Shown: positions 34,289 to 45,107, counted from the first letter of the stretch. The stretch: 64,000 bases of DNA from an uncultured Faecalibacterium sp. (GCA_934524985.1 CAKSYT010000003.1:124001-188000); one strand, 5' to 3'. Notes: generated from the sequence alone by a model not told the origin. Numbers and translations: made by a program.

Positions 34289-35866
34289 TCAATGTCTGCC
34301 CAGAATGGCCTGCAGGTCGTTTTCCGGTGCTGTTACGGCTTTTAAATCGTACTTTTGCTGCAGGGCAGCCACAACGCCCGGCGAGAGGAAAGCAGGCAGG
34401 GTTGGCCCCAGCCGGATGCCCTTGATGCCCAGCGCCAGCAGTGCGATGAGGATGCACACGGCCTTCTGCTCAAACCAGCACAGCACCAGCGAGAGCGGCA
34501 GCTCGTTTACACTGCAGCCAAAGGCATCGGCCAGAGCCAGCGCAATGCGGATGGCACTGTAGGCATCGTTGCACTGGCCCACGTCCAGAATGCGGGGCAG
34601 CTCCGTGCCGGGCACATTGCCCAAGGGCAGATCGTTCAGCCGGAACTTGCCGCAGGCCAGGGTCAGGATGACCGTATTCTGCGGTGTGAGCTTGGCAAAC
34701 TCGGTGTAGTACCGGCGGGAGGGCCGCGTGCCGTCGCAGCCGCCCACAAGGAAGAAGTGACGGATCTTGCCGTCCTTCACCGCCTGCACGATCTCGCCCG
34801 CATGCTGGAGCACAGCATTGCGCGCAAAGCCGGTGACGACGCTTTTGCCGCCGTTCATTCCGGGCACAAGAGTATCCTCCTTGTAGCCGCCCAGCTCCAG
34901 CGCCTTTTCGATCACCGGTGTAAAATCGCGCCCTTCCTCAATGTGCACGATGCCGGGATAGGACACCACCGAGGTGGTGAACACCCGGTCAGAATAGCTT
35001 TCGCGCAGGGGCATGATGCAGTTGGTGGTGAACAGGATGGGCGCGGGGATATCCTCAAACTCGGTCTGCTGGTTCTGCCATGCGGTGCCGAAGTTGCCCT
35101 TGAGGTGGGGGTACTTCTGCTTCAATTCCGGGTAGCCGTGGGCGGGTAGCATTTCCGAGTGGGTGTAGATATTGATGCCCTTATCCTTCGTCTGTTCCAG
35201 CAGGCATTTCATGTCGTACAGGTCATGGCCCGAAACCACGATGAACGGCCCCTTTTCAATGGTCAGCGGCACCTCCACTGGCTCCGGGTCGCCGTAGGCA
35301 CCGGTATTGGCAGCATCCAGCAGCTCCATGCAGCGGTAGCTGGCCTCGCCGGTTTTCTGCACCAGCGCCCACAGCTCCTCCATGGAGAGCGGGCGGGAGA
35401 TGGCATCCAGTGCCGTGCAGAAAAAGCGGTCCAGCTCCGGGTCAACATGGCCCAGCACCCGGGCGTGATAGTTGTAAGCCGCCATGCCGCGCAGACTGAA
35501 CAGGACAAAGCTTTTCAGGCTGCGCACGTCTGCGTCTGGTTCATGCCAGAGCAGCTGCATGTTGTAGCCCGGCCCGGCGGCAGGGCAGGCGGCGCGCACC
35601 TTTGCGGTCAGCTCGTCCACGGTGCCTGCGTCAAAGTTTACGTTGGTAATGGTGGTGAACAGCCCCTGCATCAGCAGCATGGCCTGCTGGGCAGAAGGAG
35701 ACTGCTCATCTGCCAGCAGCTGCCCGGCGCAGGTGATCAGCGCACCGGTCAGCCGGTCCTGCGCGGCGGCTGTCTCGGCCGACTTGCCGCACACCCCCGC
35801 TGCGCCGGAGCAGGCGGTGCAGCCCGCCGCCTGCTCACACTGAAAACAAAACATCTGCTCGTCCAT
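34289..35866 (-). CDS. hcp: hybrid cluster protein (hydroxylamine/NO reductase)
   Basis: Iron-sulfur-oxygen cluster enzyme that reduces hydroxylamine and, in vivo, probably nitric oxide. ATG 35866 follows AAAGGGAG by 6 bp, giving 525 residues. The N-terminal cysteine cluster CFQCEQAAGCTACSG...CG binds the first Fe-S centre. Hybrid-cluster ligands are in the C-terminal half (FTTNCIMPL, LACGKFRLNDLPLG, DVGQCNDAYSAI). It sits between gltBD and gdhA with no hcr reductase gene. It may detoxify hydroxylamine to ammonium for the flanking enzymes; that link is inference. Confidence 0.95.
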   Translation of the reverse strand: MDEQMFCFQCEQAAGCTACSGAAGVCGKSAETAAAQDRLTGALITCAGQLLADEQSPSAQQAMLLMQGLFTTITNVNFDAGTVDELTAKVRAACPAAGPGYNMQLLWHEPDADVRSLKSFVLFSLRGMAAYNYHARVLGHVDPELDRFFCTALDAISRPLSMEELWALVQKTGEASYRCMELLDAANTGAYGDPEPVEVPLTIEKGPFIVVSGHDLYDMKCLLEQTKDKGINIYTHSEMLPAHGYPELKQKYPHLKGNFGTAWQNQQTEFEDIPAPILFTTNCIMPLRESYSDRVFTTSVVSYPGIVHIEEGRDFTPVIEKALELGGYKEDTLVPGMNGGKSVVTGFARNAVLQHAGEIVQAVKDGKIRHFFLVGGCDGTRPSRRYYTEFAKLTPQNTVILTLACGKFRLNDLPLGNVPGTELPRILDVGQCNDAYSAIRIALALADAFGCSVNELPLSLVLCWFEQKAVCILIALLALGIKGIRLGPTLPAFLSPGVVAALQQKYDLKAVTAPENDLQAILGRH

Positions 35867-35928
35867 ACAAAACTCCCTTTCTGCCATAAGATACTGCCAG
35901 TGTGGGCAGAGCGGGGCGGGGTTATACC

Positions 35929-35961
35929 AAAAAAGAGCCGCACCCCTGCGGGCGCGGCTCT
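35929..35961 (-). terminator. terminator of gdhA
   Basis: Minus strand: AGAGCCGC (35961-35954) pairs with GCGGCTCT (35941-35934), followed by T6. Confidence 0.9.
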
Positions 35962-35979
35962 TGGACGATGCAGTATGAC

Positions 35980-37359
<1,380 letters not shown>

Positions 37360-37488
37360 CTATAAATTTGAAAAAGCGGAAATGCCTTTGCCCGCCGCAC
37401 AGCGGGGGGATCCTTGCAGATGCCGGGCGCTTCCGGTTCTCCATGTGTGCATGGCACGCCCGCAATGGCGGGCAATGCTTACTTTACT

Positions 37489-37517
37489 ATTATAAAGCTT
37501 TGCGGTGGGTTTTACAA
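37489..37517 (-). promoter_or_regulatory. gdhA promoter
   Basis: Minus strand: TTGTAA (37512-37517), 17-bp spacer, TATAAT (37489-37494). The leader (about 37482 to 37333) holds GCCCGC-CATT-GCGGGC and CCATG-CACA-CATGG hairpins. Upstream, ATCTGTTT/AAACAGAT (37532-37551) is an AT-rich inverted repeat. From 37552 to 37685 I see only an imperfect hairpin (around 37645-37670) near the end of the esterase gene. Confidence 0.8.
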
Positions 37518-37685
37518 TAGCAAAAAGCAGAATCTGTTTAAAAAAACAGATAAAAAGTAACAGCTGCTTCACAAAACGAAAATTAAAAGCCGGAATGCGC
37601 CGCGAACCTTGTTTTTTAAAGTGTGCCGCTGCCCCAAAGTCACGCGGAAAAGAATGTCTTTTGCGCGGCGGCAGGCGATGTACGC

Positions 37686-38420
37686 TCAGCGGGCTGCCGT
37701 CAGCCAGTCCAAAAGCCCCAGTGTGTCGTCCAGATAGGCCTGCGGCACATCAAAATGCGTAGCACCCTCGCGCACGGTCAGCTGGGCATTGGGGTTTTTC
37801 TCTTTCAGTGCAGCGATGAACTGCTCCGAGGCGTCCGGCTTGACGATGGTGTCGGCACTGCCAACCACTGCCCATACCGGCAGGCTCTGCAAAGCGGTCA
37901 GGTTCTGCTCTGTAAGCCGAACCGAGCCGGACAGCGGCGCAGCAGCGCAGAATGTCTCCGGGTACGCCACTGCCAGATCCCAGCAGCCGGTGCCGCCCAT
38001 GCTGTGGCCGGTCAACGCGGTGCGGGCAATGGGGTACTGCGCCTTAATGACGGCCAGCAGTTGCATCAACTGGGCAGTGCAGTCGCTCCAGCCCTTGCAG
38101 TTGGCGGGCAGCTGCGGCATTACCACATAGGCATCCGGGGCAAGCTGTCCTTCCTGCAGAAAGCGGGGCAGACTTTCTGCTTCCAGCACAGCGTTCAGAT
38201 CGCTGCCTTTGCCGCTGCCGCCGTGCAGATAAAGCAACAACGTCTTTGGAGTACCGGTGCTTTGCGGGGTGTAGAGGCAATAAGAAAGACCGGTGTCTCC
38301 GACGTGGGCGGTCAGCGTTCCGGCAGGGGAAAGGGCAGCGGCATCGCCGCAGCCGGCGCAGAGCAGACAAAAAGCGGATGCAGCGGTAAGGCTCAAAAAG
38401 CCCCGGCGGGTCAGTTCCAT
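37686..38420 (-). CDS. alpha/beta-hydrolase lipoprotein (esterase D/feruloyl-esterase-like)
   Basis: The 244-residue secreted protein has an N-terminus MELTRRGFLSL, a hydrophobic stretch and a lipobox LCAGC (C24). The hydrolase fold shows the oxyanion loop LYLHGGSGKG, the nucleophile elbow GHSMGG (serine at about residue 139) and the catalytic His in ATHFDVPQ near the C-terminus; the Asp is probably in VVGSADTIVKP. Relatives include acetyl-xylan and feruloyl esterases of gut bacteria, but the substrate cannot be read here. TCAGGAGGC precedes the ATG. It is apparently monocistronic, downstream of mrp with a terminator between. Confidence 0.78.
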   Translation of the reverse strand: MELTRRGFLSLTAASAFCLLCAGCGDAAALSPAGTLTAHVGDTGLSYCLYTPQSTGTPKTLLLYLHGGSGKGSDLNAVLEAESLPRFLQEGQLAPDAYVVMPQLPANCKGWSDCTAQLMQLLAVIKAQYPIARTALTGHSMGGTGCWDLAVAYPETFCAAAPLSGSVRLTEQNLTALQSLPVWAVVGSADTIVKPDASEQFIAALKEKNPNAQLTVREGATHFDVPQAYLDDTLGLLDWLTAAR

Positions 38421-38502
38421 AACAGCCTCCTGAAATTCAGATAAAATATTTCTGCCTGTATCCTAACACGGAACAGAGGCAGAAAGCAATCATGAAACTG
38501 TG

Positions 38503-38536
38503 AAAAAGGCTGCTGCACAGCAATTGTGCAGCAGCC
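38503..38536 (-). terminator. terminator of mrp
   Basis: A 12-bp perfect stem (38508-38519 with 38525-38536); read on the minus strand it is followed by T5. Confidence 0.92.
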
Positions 38537-38547
38537 AGAGGGTCAAA

Positions 38548-39378
38548 TCATTTCAGCAGCTTTTCGCAGGCGTCTGCTGCGCCTTCCAAAAATTCGCCGC
38601 CGTAGGTCTCGATCATGCCGGCATCGGAAAGCTGGGCCAGCTGGGGGTCGATGGGGCACTTGGCCAGCACGGGCAGGTGATGCTTTGCGGCCACCTCGTC
38701 CACATGGCTGTTGCCAAACACATTGATGTGCTTGCCGCAGTCCGGGCAGACGATGTAGCTCATGTTCTCCACGATGCCCAGCATGGGTACCTTCATCATC
38801 TCGGCCATGTTCACGGCCTTTGCCACGATCATGCTTACCAGCTCCTGTGGGCTTGCCACCACAACGATGCCATCCACCGGCAGGCTCTGGAACACGGTCA
38901 GGGGCACATCACCGGTGCCCGGGGGCATATCCACGAACAGGAAATCCACGTCCTTCCAGACCACATCGGTCCAGAACTGCTTGACGGCACCGGCAATGAC
39001 CGGGCCGCGCCACACAACAGGGTCCTCCTCGTTCTCCACCAATAGGTTGATGCTCATCACATCAATGCCCATACGGCTCTGGATAGGCCAGCAGCCCTTG
39101 TCGTCCGCCATGGCACGGCCATGAATGCCGAACAGCTTGGGGATGGACGGGCCGGTGATATCAGCATCCAGAATGCCGCAGTGGTAGCCGCGGCGGGCCA
39201 TGGCACAGGCCAGCAGAGCACTGGTCATGCTCTTGCCCACGCCGCCCTTGCCGGAAACAACGCCGATGACCTTTTTTACACTGCTGTGGGGGTTGGGGGC
39301 ATCGTGCTGCGGAGCGGCATCGCGGGAAGAACAGGCTGCGCTGCAATTGGAGCAGTCATGGGTACATTCTTCGCTCAT
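38548..39378 (-). CDS. mrp: Mrp/NBP35-type Fe-S cluster carrier ATPase
   Basis: P-loop ATPase that carries and inserts Fe-S clusters. The 276-residue protein has a Cys-rich N-terminus (C5, C9, C12, C16), the deviant Walker A GKGGVGKS (about 43-50), and the cluster-binding CPDC near residue 205. It has no DUF59 domain. AAAGAGA is the ribosome site. Its Fe-S clients in the window would include GltB, GltD and Hcp. Confidence 0.94.
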   Translation of the reverse strand: MSEECTHDCSNCSAACSSRDAAPQHDAPNPHSSVKKVIGVVSGKGGVGKSMTSALLACAMARRGYHCGILDADITGPSIPKLFGIHGRAMADDKGCWPIQSRMGIDVMSINLLVENEEDPVVWRGPVIAGAVKQFWTDVVWKDVDFLFVDMPPGTGDVPLTVFQSLPVDGIVVVASPQELVSMIVAKAVNMAEMMKVPMLGIVENMSYIVCPDCGKHINVFGNSHVDEVAAKHHLPVLAKCPIDPQLAQLSDAGMIETYGGEFLEGAADACEKLLK

Positions 39379-39475
39379 TCTCTTTGTCGCGCACGGCAGG
39401 GGCAGGACCCGGGCGGTGCGCTTCCTCCTTGCTCAAAATACAGGCGGGGGCTTGCGCCCTGCCTGACCACTGTTA

Positions 39476-39504
39476 ACTATACCATAAAAAGTGCGCAGAA
39501 ACAA
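39476..39504 (-). promoter_or_regulatory. mrp promoter
   Basis: Minus strand: TTGTTT (39499-39504), 17-bp spacer, TATAGT (39476-39481). The ~90-nt leader is GC-rich. Confidence 0.65.
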
Positions 39505-39586
39505 CCCATAGCGCCGCTCATGTTTTGCAAAGCCGCTGCATAGGCTGAACCGTGAACGCCCGTTCCGGGGCAGGGGGAGGTGCAGG

Positions 39587-41152
39587 GTGCGGCAGAACTA
39601 CTTTAAAAACGCGGCGCTGCTTACCGGCTCGGACGTGGTGCTGCGGCTGGCAGGCATGGGGCTGCGCATCTGGTTGGCAAACGCCTTGGGCGGGGCTGGC
39701 ATGGGGCTGTATCAGCTGGTGCTGGCGGTGTACGGACTGTTCGTCACGCTGGCCACGGCGGGCATCTCGGTGGCGGCTACCCGCCTGCTGACCGAAGAAC
39801 TCAGCCGGGACAAGGCCGCTGCGCGCGGGATGCTGGTGCGGCTGGTGCTGGCGGGGCTTACGCTGGGCGGGCTTGCCATGGTTGCCCAGCTTGCCACCGC
39901 AGGCCTTGCGGCAAAATGGTGGCTGGGGGATGTCCGCGCCGCTGCCGCGCTGCGCACCTCGGCGCTGGGACTGCCGTGGATGGCTATCTCTGCGGTGCTG
40001 CGCGGCTTTTTTCTGGCGCGGCGGCGGGTGGAGCCCAACGTGCTCAGCCAGCTGGCAGAGCAGACGGTGCGCATTGCCGCCGTGGTGTGGGCGCTATCCC
40101 GCACGCAGGGCTGGCCGGACGGCAGCCGCTGCGCACTGGTGCTGGCGGCTACTGCCCTGAGCGAGGCCGTATCCACCGCCCTGATGGGCCTGTTTTACCG
40201 GCGGGAGGCGGCACGCTGCTTCGGCAGCACAGCGCCGCGCCCGCCAAAGGAGATGTCCCGGCGGCTGTGGGACATCCTTTGGCCGGTGGAAGGCGGCAGG
40301 GTGCTTTCCAGCGCACTGCACACCGCCGAAAATATGCTGGTGCCCGCCTGCCTTGCGGTATATCTGGCGGCCTCCGGCGGGCGCACCGCCGCGCTGGAGC
40401 AGTACGGCACCTTAAAGGGCATGGCGCTGCCGCTGCTCAATTTCCCCTTCGGGCTGCTGGGCAGTCTGGCGGTTTTGTTGATGCCGGAGATCACACAGGC
40501 GCACATTGAGGGGCAGACCGCCCGGCTGAACGCCCTGCTGGACCGGATGCTGCGGCTCACGGGGTACTTCTCCGCGCTGGCGGGTACGCTGTTCTGGGTG
40601 TGGGGCAGGCCGCTGGCGCAGCTGCTCTACCATAGCCCGGAGGCGGGGTTCTATCTGGAGACCCTTGCCCCGGCTATGCCGCTGATGTATCTGGAAAGCA
40701 TGGTGGACGGTGCCATGAAGGGCATCGGGGAGCAGAAAGCGGCTTTCCGGTACAGCGTATGGGACGCGGTGCTGCGCATTGGCGGGGTGGCGGTGCTGCT
40801 GCCCCGGTACGGGATGCGGGGCTTTCTGGCGGTGATCCTGCTTTCCAGCCTGTACACCTGCGCAGCCAACACCGGGCGGCTGCTGCTTTCCAGCGGCACA
40901 GGGCACGCCTTCCGGCGGTGGCTGGGTGCGCCGCTGCTGGCTGCTGCTGCCGCCGGTGCAGCCGGGCGGGGTGTGCGCCGGGCGCTGGCGGGTTTCCCGG
41001 CTCAAGGGTTGCCGGAGCAGCTGGCCGTGCTGACGGCGGGCGGCACGGTGACGGCCATCGTGTTCTTACTGGCGGCGCTGCCGCTGGGGCTTTGGGAGGA
41101 AGTGCGGGCGGTGCTGCGGCAGGCAAAGGCCGGGAAAAACAGGGGAAAGTGA
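39587..41152 (+). CDS. MOP-superfamily lipid-linked oligosaccharide flippase (SpoVB/MurJ-like)
   Basis: The 521-residue, about 14-helix membrane protein starts at GTG 39587, six bases after GGGGGAGG. The N-terminus KNAALLTGSDVVLRLAGMGLR resembles the SpoVB start; PRYGMRGFLAVILLSSL is the conserved segment near helix 11. SpoVB/MurJ relatives move lipid II or other lipid-linked sugars across the membrane. Sporulation is not implied. The next gene, a sugar-nucleotide dehydratase with its own promoter, suggests a surface polysaccharide context. Confidence 0.85.
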   Translation: MRQNYFKNAALLTGSDVVLRLAGMGLRIWLANALGGAGMGLYQLVLAVYGLFVTLATAGISVAATRLLTEELSRDKAAARGMLVRLVLAGLTLGGLAMVAQLATAGLAAKWWLGDVRAAAALRTSALGLPWMAISAVLRGFFLARRRVEPNVLSQLAEQTVRIAAVVWALSRTQGWPDGSRCALVLAATALSEAVSTALMGLFYRREAARCFGSTAPRPPKEMSRRLWDILWPVEGGRVLSSALHTAENMLVPACLAVYLAASGGRTAALEQYGTLKGMALPLLNFPFGLLGSLAVLLMPEITQAHIEGQTARLNALLDRMLRLTGYFSALAGTLFWVWGRPLAQLLYHSPEAGFYLETLAPAMPLMYLESMVDGAMKGIGEQKAAFRYSVWDAVLRIGGVAVLLPRYGMRGFLAVILLSSLYTCAANTGRLLLSSGTGHAFRRWLGAPLLAAAAAGAAGRGVRRALAGFPAQGLPEQLAVLTAGGTVTAIVFLLAALPLGLWEEVRAVLRQAKAGKNRGK

Positions 41153-41169
41153 TAAAAACGTAAATTTTC

Positions 41170-41198
41170 TGGACACAGGCGGGGATTGTGAGTATAAT
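41170..41198 (+). promoter_or_regulatory. promoter of the CapD-like gene
   Basis: TGGACA (41170-41175), 17-bp spacer, TATAAT (41193-41198). The ~95-nt leader has an AGCGC...GCGCT hairpin with an inner GGC/GCC stem (around 41250-41277). Confidence 0.75.
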
Positions 41199-41301
41199 AC
41201 AAACGTGTAGCTGTATCCTTCCGGCACTGCCGGGGAACACTGCCGAAAAAGCAGCGCAGGGCAAAAGCCTTTGGCGCTGAGAGGAAAAAAGAGGATCGTA
41301 A

Positions 41302-43200
41302 GTGAAAGATAGAACCAAGAATACCCCGCAGGTGCTGCTGCGCCGTGCGCTGCTGGTGCTGATGGATGCAGCCATTGTGGCATTCAGCTTTTATTTTGCC
41401 CTGCTGCTGCGGGCAGACGGTGCGGTAGAGGCCGTGTGGTGGCCCCACAATCGCGCCCTGTTGTACGAAAACCTGCCGTGGATCGTGGCGGTGTATATCA
41501 TCTGCTTTCTGGCGGGCGGGCTGTACGCGGTGCTGTGGAAGTACGCCGGTGAGCGGGATCTGATCCGCCTTGCCGGGATGATCGCTGTGCCCACCGTCGT
41601 GGTGTATGTGGTAAACCGCTGCTTTATCCACGGCGTGCTGTTCAATTCCGCCAATTGCATGGCGTCCGTGCTCATCTTTTTGTTTGTCGGCGGCAGCCGC
41701 TTGGCATGGCGGCTGTTTTTGAACCACCCGCTGGGTGAGCGGCTGCGCAAAGTGCCCGCCAAGGACCCCAACCGCCCGGTGATGATCGTGGGCGCGGGCG
41801 AAGCCGGTGCGTGGGCCATCAACGTGTGCAAATCCAACAAGGAATACGGCCACGCCGTGGTTGCGGTGGACGATGACCCCGCAAAGCTGAACCAGACCAT
41901 CCACGGCGTACCGGTGAAGGGCACGCTGGAGGATATCCCGGAGCTGTGCAAGCGCTATGGCATCCACAGCATCATCATTGCCATCCCTACCTTAAAGGGC
42001 AGCCGCCTGAGCCACGTCATCGACCTGTGCGTCAGCACCCACTGCGCGGTACAGGTGCTCAGCGACCCGCAGCTGGTGGGCAGCGGTGCACCCCAGCAGG
42101 AGGTGTTCCGCGAGCTGAACCCCGCCGACTTCCTCTCCCGTGAGGAAGTCACGCTGGATACCGACAAAATTTCCGGCTACCTTACCGGCAAAACGGTGCT
42201 GGTAACGGGCGGCGGCGGCTCCATCGGCAGCGAGCTGTGCCGTCAGGTTATGCGCTTCAAGCCCGGAAAGCTGCTCATCTTTGATATCTACGAAAACTGC
42301 GCCTACGAGCTGCAGATGGAATTGCAGCAGAAGTACGGCCGCGATATCCCGGTCACGGTGCTCATCGGCTCCATCCGGGATAAAAAGCGCTTGGACGAGG
42401 TATTTGATACCTACCACCCCACGGTGGTGTTCCATGCGGCGGCGCACAAGCATGTTCCGCTGATGGAGGTAAGCCCCGCCGAAGCCGTAAAGAACAACGT
42501 GCTGGGCACCAAAAACCTGCTGGTCAGCGCCAGCGAGCACGGGGTGGAGCGCTTTGTGCAGCTTTCCACCGATAAGGCCGTGAACCCCACCAGCGTCATG
42601 GGCTGCACCAAGCGCATCTGCGAAATGCTCATCCAGACCTTTGCGGGCAACACGGACATGAAGTGTGTGGCGGTGCGGTTCGGCAACGTGCTGGGCAGCC
42701 ACGGCAGCGTCATCCCGCTGTTTGAAGCCCAGATCAAAAAGGGCGGGCCGGTCACCCTGACCGACCCCAACATCGTGCGCTATTTTATGACCATTCCGGA
42801 GGCAGCTCAGCTGGTGCTGCAGGCGGGTGCGCTGGCCGAAAGCGGCAATATCTATGTGCTGGATATGGGCGAGCCGGTGCGCATTATGGACCTTGCCAAG
42901 CAGCTCATTCGCTTTTACGGCTATGAGCCGGGCGTGAATATGGAGATCAAGATCGTGGGTCTGCGCCCCGGCGAAAAGCTTTACGAAGAGCTGATGATGG
43001 ACGAGGAGCAGGACAAGATGCGCCGCACCCAGCACAACAAGATCTTTGTGGCAAGCCCCCGTACCATTGATCTGGCCGAGTTTTACGGGCAGCTGCAGGC
43101 GCTGGAGGCCGCTGCCGCCCACAACGATGAGGGCGTGGTGCGCCAGTTGGCGGCCATGATCCCCACCTTTACCCCTACCCGGGAGAACCTGAAACTTTAA
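41302..43200 (+). CDS. membrane-anchored nucleoside-diphosphate-sugar 4,6-dehydratase (WbpM/PglF/CapD family)
   Basis: The 632-residue protein starts at GTG 41302 (GAGG 8 bp upstream). Four N-terminal membrane helices (about 10-135) are followed by a first Rossmann-like domain (MIVGAGEAGAWAI, about 156-168) and a C-terminal SDR domain with TGGGGSIGSEL (about 302-312). STDKAVNPTSVMGCTK shows the WbpM-type active site with Met in place of the usual Tyr. Such enzymes convert UDP-GlcNAc to the 4-keto-6-deoxy sugar for surface glycans. lysA follows after 84 bp. Confidence 0.92.
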   Translation: MKDRTKNTPQVLLRRALLVLMDAAIVAFSFYFALLLRADGAVEAVWWPHNRALLYENLPWIVAVYIICFLAGGLYAVLWKYAGERDLIRLAGMIAVPTVVVYVVNRCFIHGVLFNSANCMASVLIFLFVGGSRLAWRLFLNHPLGERLRKVPAKDPNRPVMIVGAGEAGAWAINVCKSNKEYGHAVVAVDDDPAKLNQTIHGVPVKGTLEDIPELCKRYGIHSIIIAIPTLKGSRLSHVIDLCVSTHCAVQVLSDPQLVGSGAPQQEVFRELNPADFLSREEVTLDTDKISGYLTGKTVLVTGGGGSIGSELCRQVMRFKPGKLLIFDIYENCAYELQMELQQKYGRDIPVTVLIGSIRDKKRLDEVFDTYHPTVVFHAAAHKHVPLMEVSPAEAVKNNVLGTKNLLVSASEHGVERFVQLSTDKAVNPTSVMGCTKRICEMLIQTFAGNTDMKCVAVRFGNVLGSHGSVIPLFEAQIKKGGPVTLTDPNIVRYFMTIPEAAQLVLQAGALAESGNIYVLDMGEPVRIMDLAKQLIRFYGYEPGVNMEIKIVGLRPGEKLYEELMMDEEQDKMRRTQHNKIFVASPRTIDLAEFYGQLQALEAAAAHNDEGVVRQLAAMIPTFTPTRENLKL

Positions 43201-43284
43201 CAGCTGGAACTGCGGCACTGGGCCGCATGGAATAGACCGCAGGCCGGAAAATGTCGGACTGCGCAAAACGAGAGGGATGTTATT

Positions 43285-44571
43285 ATGGAAAAGAAACCGT
43301 TTCTGACCGAGGCGATGGCACAGCAGATCATCGAGGATGTGCCTACGCCGTTCCACATCTACGATGAAAAGGGCATCCGGGAGAATGTCCGCCGCATCAA
43401 CAAGGCCTTCAGCTGGAACAAGGGCTTCAAGGAGTATTTTGCGGTCAAGGCACTGCCGAACCCCGTCATTCTGCAGATCCTCAAGGAGGAGGGCTGCGGT
43501 GTGGACTGCTCCTCCCTGACCGAGCTGATGCTCAGCGAGGCCTGCGGCTTTACCGGTCACGACATCATGTTCTCCTCCAACCAGACCCCCGTGGAGGATA
43601 TGCAGAAAGCCTACGAACTGGGCGCCTACATCAATCTGGACGACGCCACCATGGTGGAGTTTCTGGAGCGGGTGGCCGGTGTGCCGCAGGAGATCTTCTG
43701 CCGCTATAACCCCGGCGGAACCTTCCAGCTGGGCGAGAGCGAAGAGGGCTTTCAGGTCATGGACAAGCCCGGCGATGCCAAGTACGGCATGACCGAGCAG
43801 CAGATGATCGACAGCTACAAAAAGCTGATGCAGAAGGGCGCAAAGCAGTTCGGCATCCACGCCTTCCTTGCCTCCAACACCATCTCGGACGCCTACTACC
43901 CGGAGCTGGCAGCCATCCTGTTCCGGCTGGCTGTCCGGGTGCAGCAGGCTACCGGTGCACATATCAGCTACATCAACCTGTCCGGCGGCGTGGGCATCCC
44001 GTACCGCCCGGAGCAGACCGAGAACGACATTATGGCCATCGGCGAGGGTGTGCGCCAGAAGTTTGAGGAGATCCTTGTGCCCGCCGGTATGGGCGATGTA
44101 GCTATCTTCAGCGAGATGGGCCGCTTTACCACCGGCCCCTACGGTGCATTGGTGTCCACCGTCATCCACGAAAAGCACATCTATAAGGAGTACATCGGTC
44201 TGGACGCCTGCGCCGCAAACCTGATGCGCCCCGCCATGTACGGCGCTTACCACCACATCACGGTGCTGGGCAAGGAGAACGCTCCCTGCGACCACAAGTA
44301 CGACGTGGTGGGCGGTCTGTGCGAGAATAACGACAAGTTTGCCATCGACCGGATGCTGCCCAAGATCGACATCGGGGATATCCTTTACATCCACGATACC
44401 GGTGCCCACGGTTCTGCTATGGGTTACAACTACAACGGCAAGCTGCACTGCGCCGAGGTGCTGCTGTGCGAGGACGGCTCTCACCGGCTGATCCGCCGCG
44501 CCCAGACCCCCCGCGATTACTTTGCAACGCTGGACTTTTTGCCCTTTATGAAGCCCCTGTTTGAGGACTGA
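43285..44571 (+). CDS. lysA: diaminopimelate decarboxylase
   Basis: PLP enzyme of the alanine-racemase fold making lysine from meso-diaminopimelate. The 428 residues include the PLP lysine K55 in YFAVKALPNP, the phosphate-binding NLSGGVGIPY, the EMGRF segment, the Cys of GGLCENND donated across the dimer, and HDTGAHGSAMGYNYNG at the C-terminal site. The longer active loop and GIRENVRRINKAF start differ a little from typical LysA, so another basic amino-acid decarboxylase of the fold is possible. lysC at 1880 would supply the same pathway. Confidence 0.88.
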   Translation: MEKKPFLTEAMAQQIIEDVPTPFHIYDEKGIRENVRRINKAFSWNKGFKEYFAVKALPNPVILQILKEEGCGVDCSSLTELMLSEACGFTGHDIMFSSNQTPVEDMQKAYELGAYINLDDATMVEFLERVAGVPQEIFCRYNPGGTFQLGESEEGFQVMDKPGDAKYGMTEQQMIDSYKKLMQKGAKQFGIHAFLASNTISDAYYPELAAILFRLAVRVQQATGAHISYINLSGGVGIPYRPEQTENDIMAIGEGVRQKFEEILVPAGMGDVAIFSEMGRFTTGPYGALVSTVIHEKHIYKEYIGLDACAANLMRPAMYGAYHHITVLGKENAPCDHKYDVVGGLCENNDKFAIDRMLPKIDIGDILYIHDTGAHGSAMGYNYNGKLHCAEVLLCEDGSHRLIRRAQTPRDYFATLDFLPFMKPLFED

Positions 44572-44607
44572 TCCGCTTTTGTATTCTGATAAAAAGAGGT
44601 ATGACCC

Positions 44608-45006
44608 ATGTTTTTTGGCTTTCAGCTTACCCTTGGCCTGATGATGGCCTTTTACGGTTTTTCGGTGATGAAAAATCCCCGCGTGTGGGGCGATCAGGGG
44701 CGCAGGGCGGTCAAGGCCGAAAACTTTGAGGAATACTGCCGCCAGAACGGCCAGTTCTTTTTAAAGGCAGGCTGCGTTGTGGCGGTGATCGGTGCATTGG
44801 ATGCCCTGATCACGCTGGATGCCCTGCTGTACGCTCTGCTGTATATTTTTGGCTTGGCCTTTGCCTTTTACCCCCTTACCCGCTGGTGCAAGCAGAACGA
44901 GGGCTTCTCTTGGCCGTGGCCCCACGTCCAGAGCGAGAAAAAGCGCATTAAAGAACTGCGCCGCGAACAGCAGGCACAGGAGAACGAGGAAAAAGGGGAG
45001 AAGTGA
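44608..45006 (+). CDS. small membrane protein of unknown function
   Basis: The 132-residue protein is not recognised with confidence. It has three predicted membrane helices (about 2-21, 50-70, 73-93), a short cytoplasmic loop with NFEEYCRQNGQFFLKAG, and a charged C-terminal tail rich in Lys, Arg, Glu and Gln. The pattern resembles small DUF3784-like clostridial proteins. AAAGAGGT precedes the ATG. It lies 36 bp after lysA and ends at a strong terminator, so it may share that transcript. Confidence 0.7.
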   Translation: MFFGFQLTLGLMMAFYGFSVMKNPRVWGDQGRRAVKAENFEEYCRQNGQFFLKAGCVVAVIGALDALITLDALLYALLYIFGLAFAFYPLTRWCKQNEGFSWPWPHVQSEKKRIKELRREQQAQENEEKGEK

Positions 45007-45035
45007 TTCCCTTAATAAGGCTTAGATAGCAAAAG

Positions 45036-45077
45036 AACAGCTCCCGGTCACGTTAAGCGGCGTGACCGGGAGCTGTT
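45036..45077. terminator. bidirectional terminator
   Basis: A 17-bp stem (45036-45052 with 45061-45077) with A-rich left and T-rich right flanks separates convergent genes. Confidence 0.93.
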
Positions 45078-45107
45078 TTAGTTTATTGCTTGCAGAGAAA
45101 CGGGCGC

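Noticed and set aside
29459..34345. 1628-codon open frame on the plus strand
   Set aside because: It is antisense to gltB/gltD; the product is His/Gln/Val/Leu-rich low-complexity, typical of the reverse strand of GC-rich genes.
37600..37685. Esterase terminator near 37645-37670
   Set aside because: The hairpin has a mismatch and no proper T tract after it, so I did not list it as a terminator.
39423..39435. AAGGAGG on the minus strand in the mrp leader, suggesting a leader peptide
   Set aside because: No start codon lies at a usable distance downstream.
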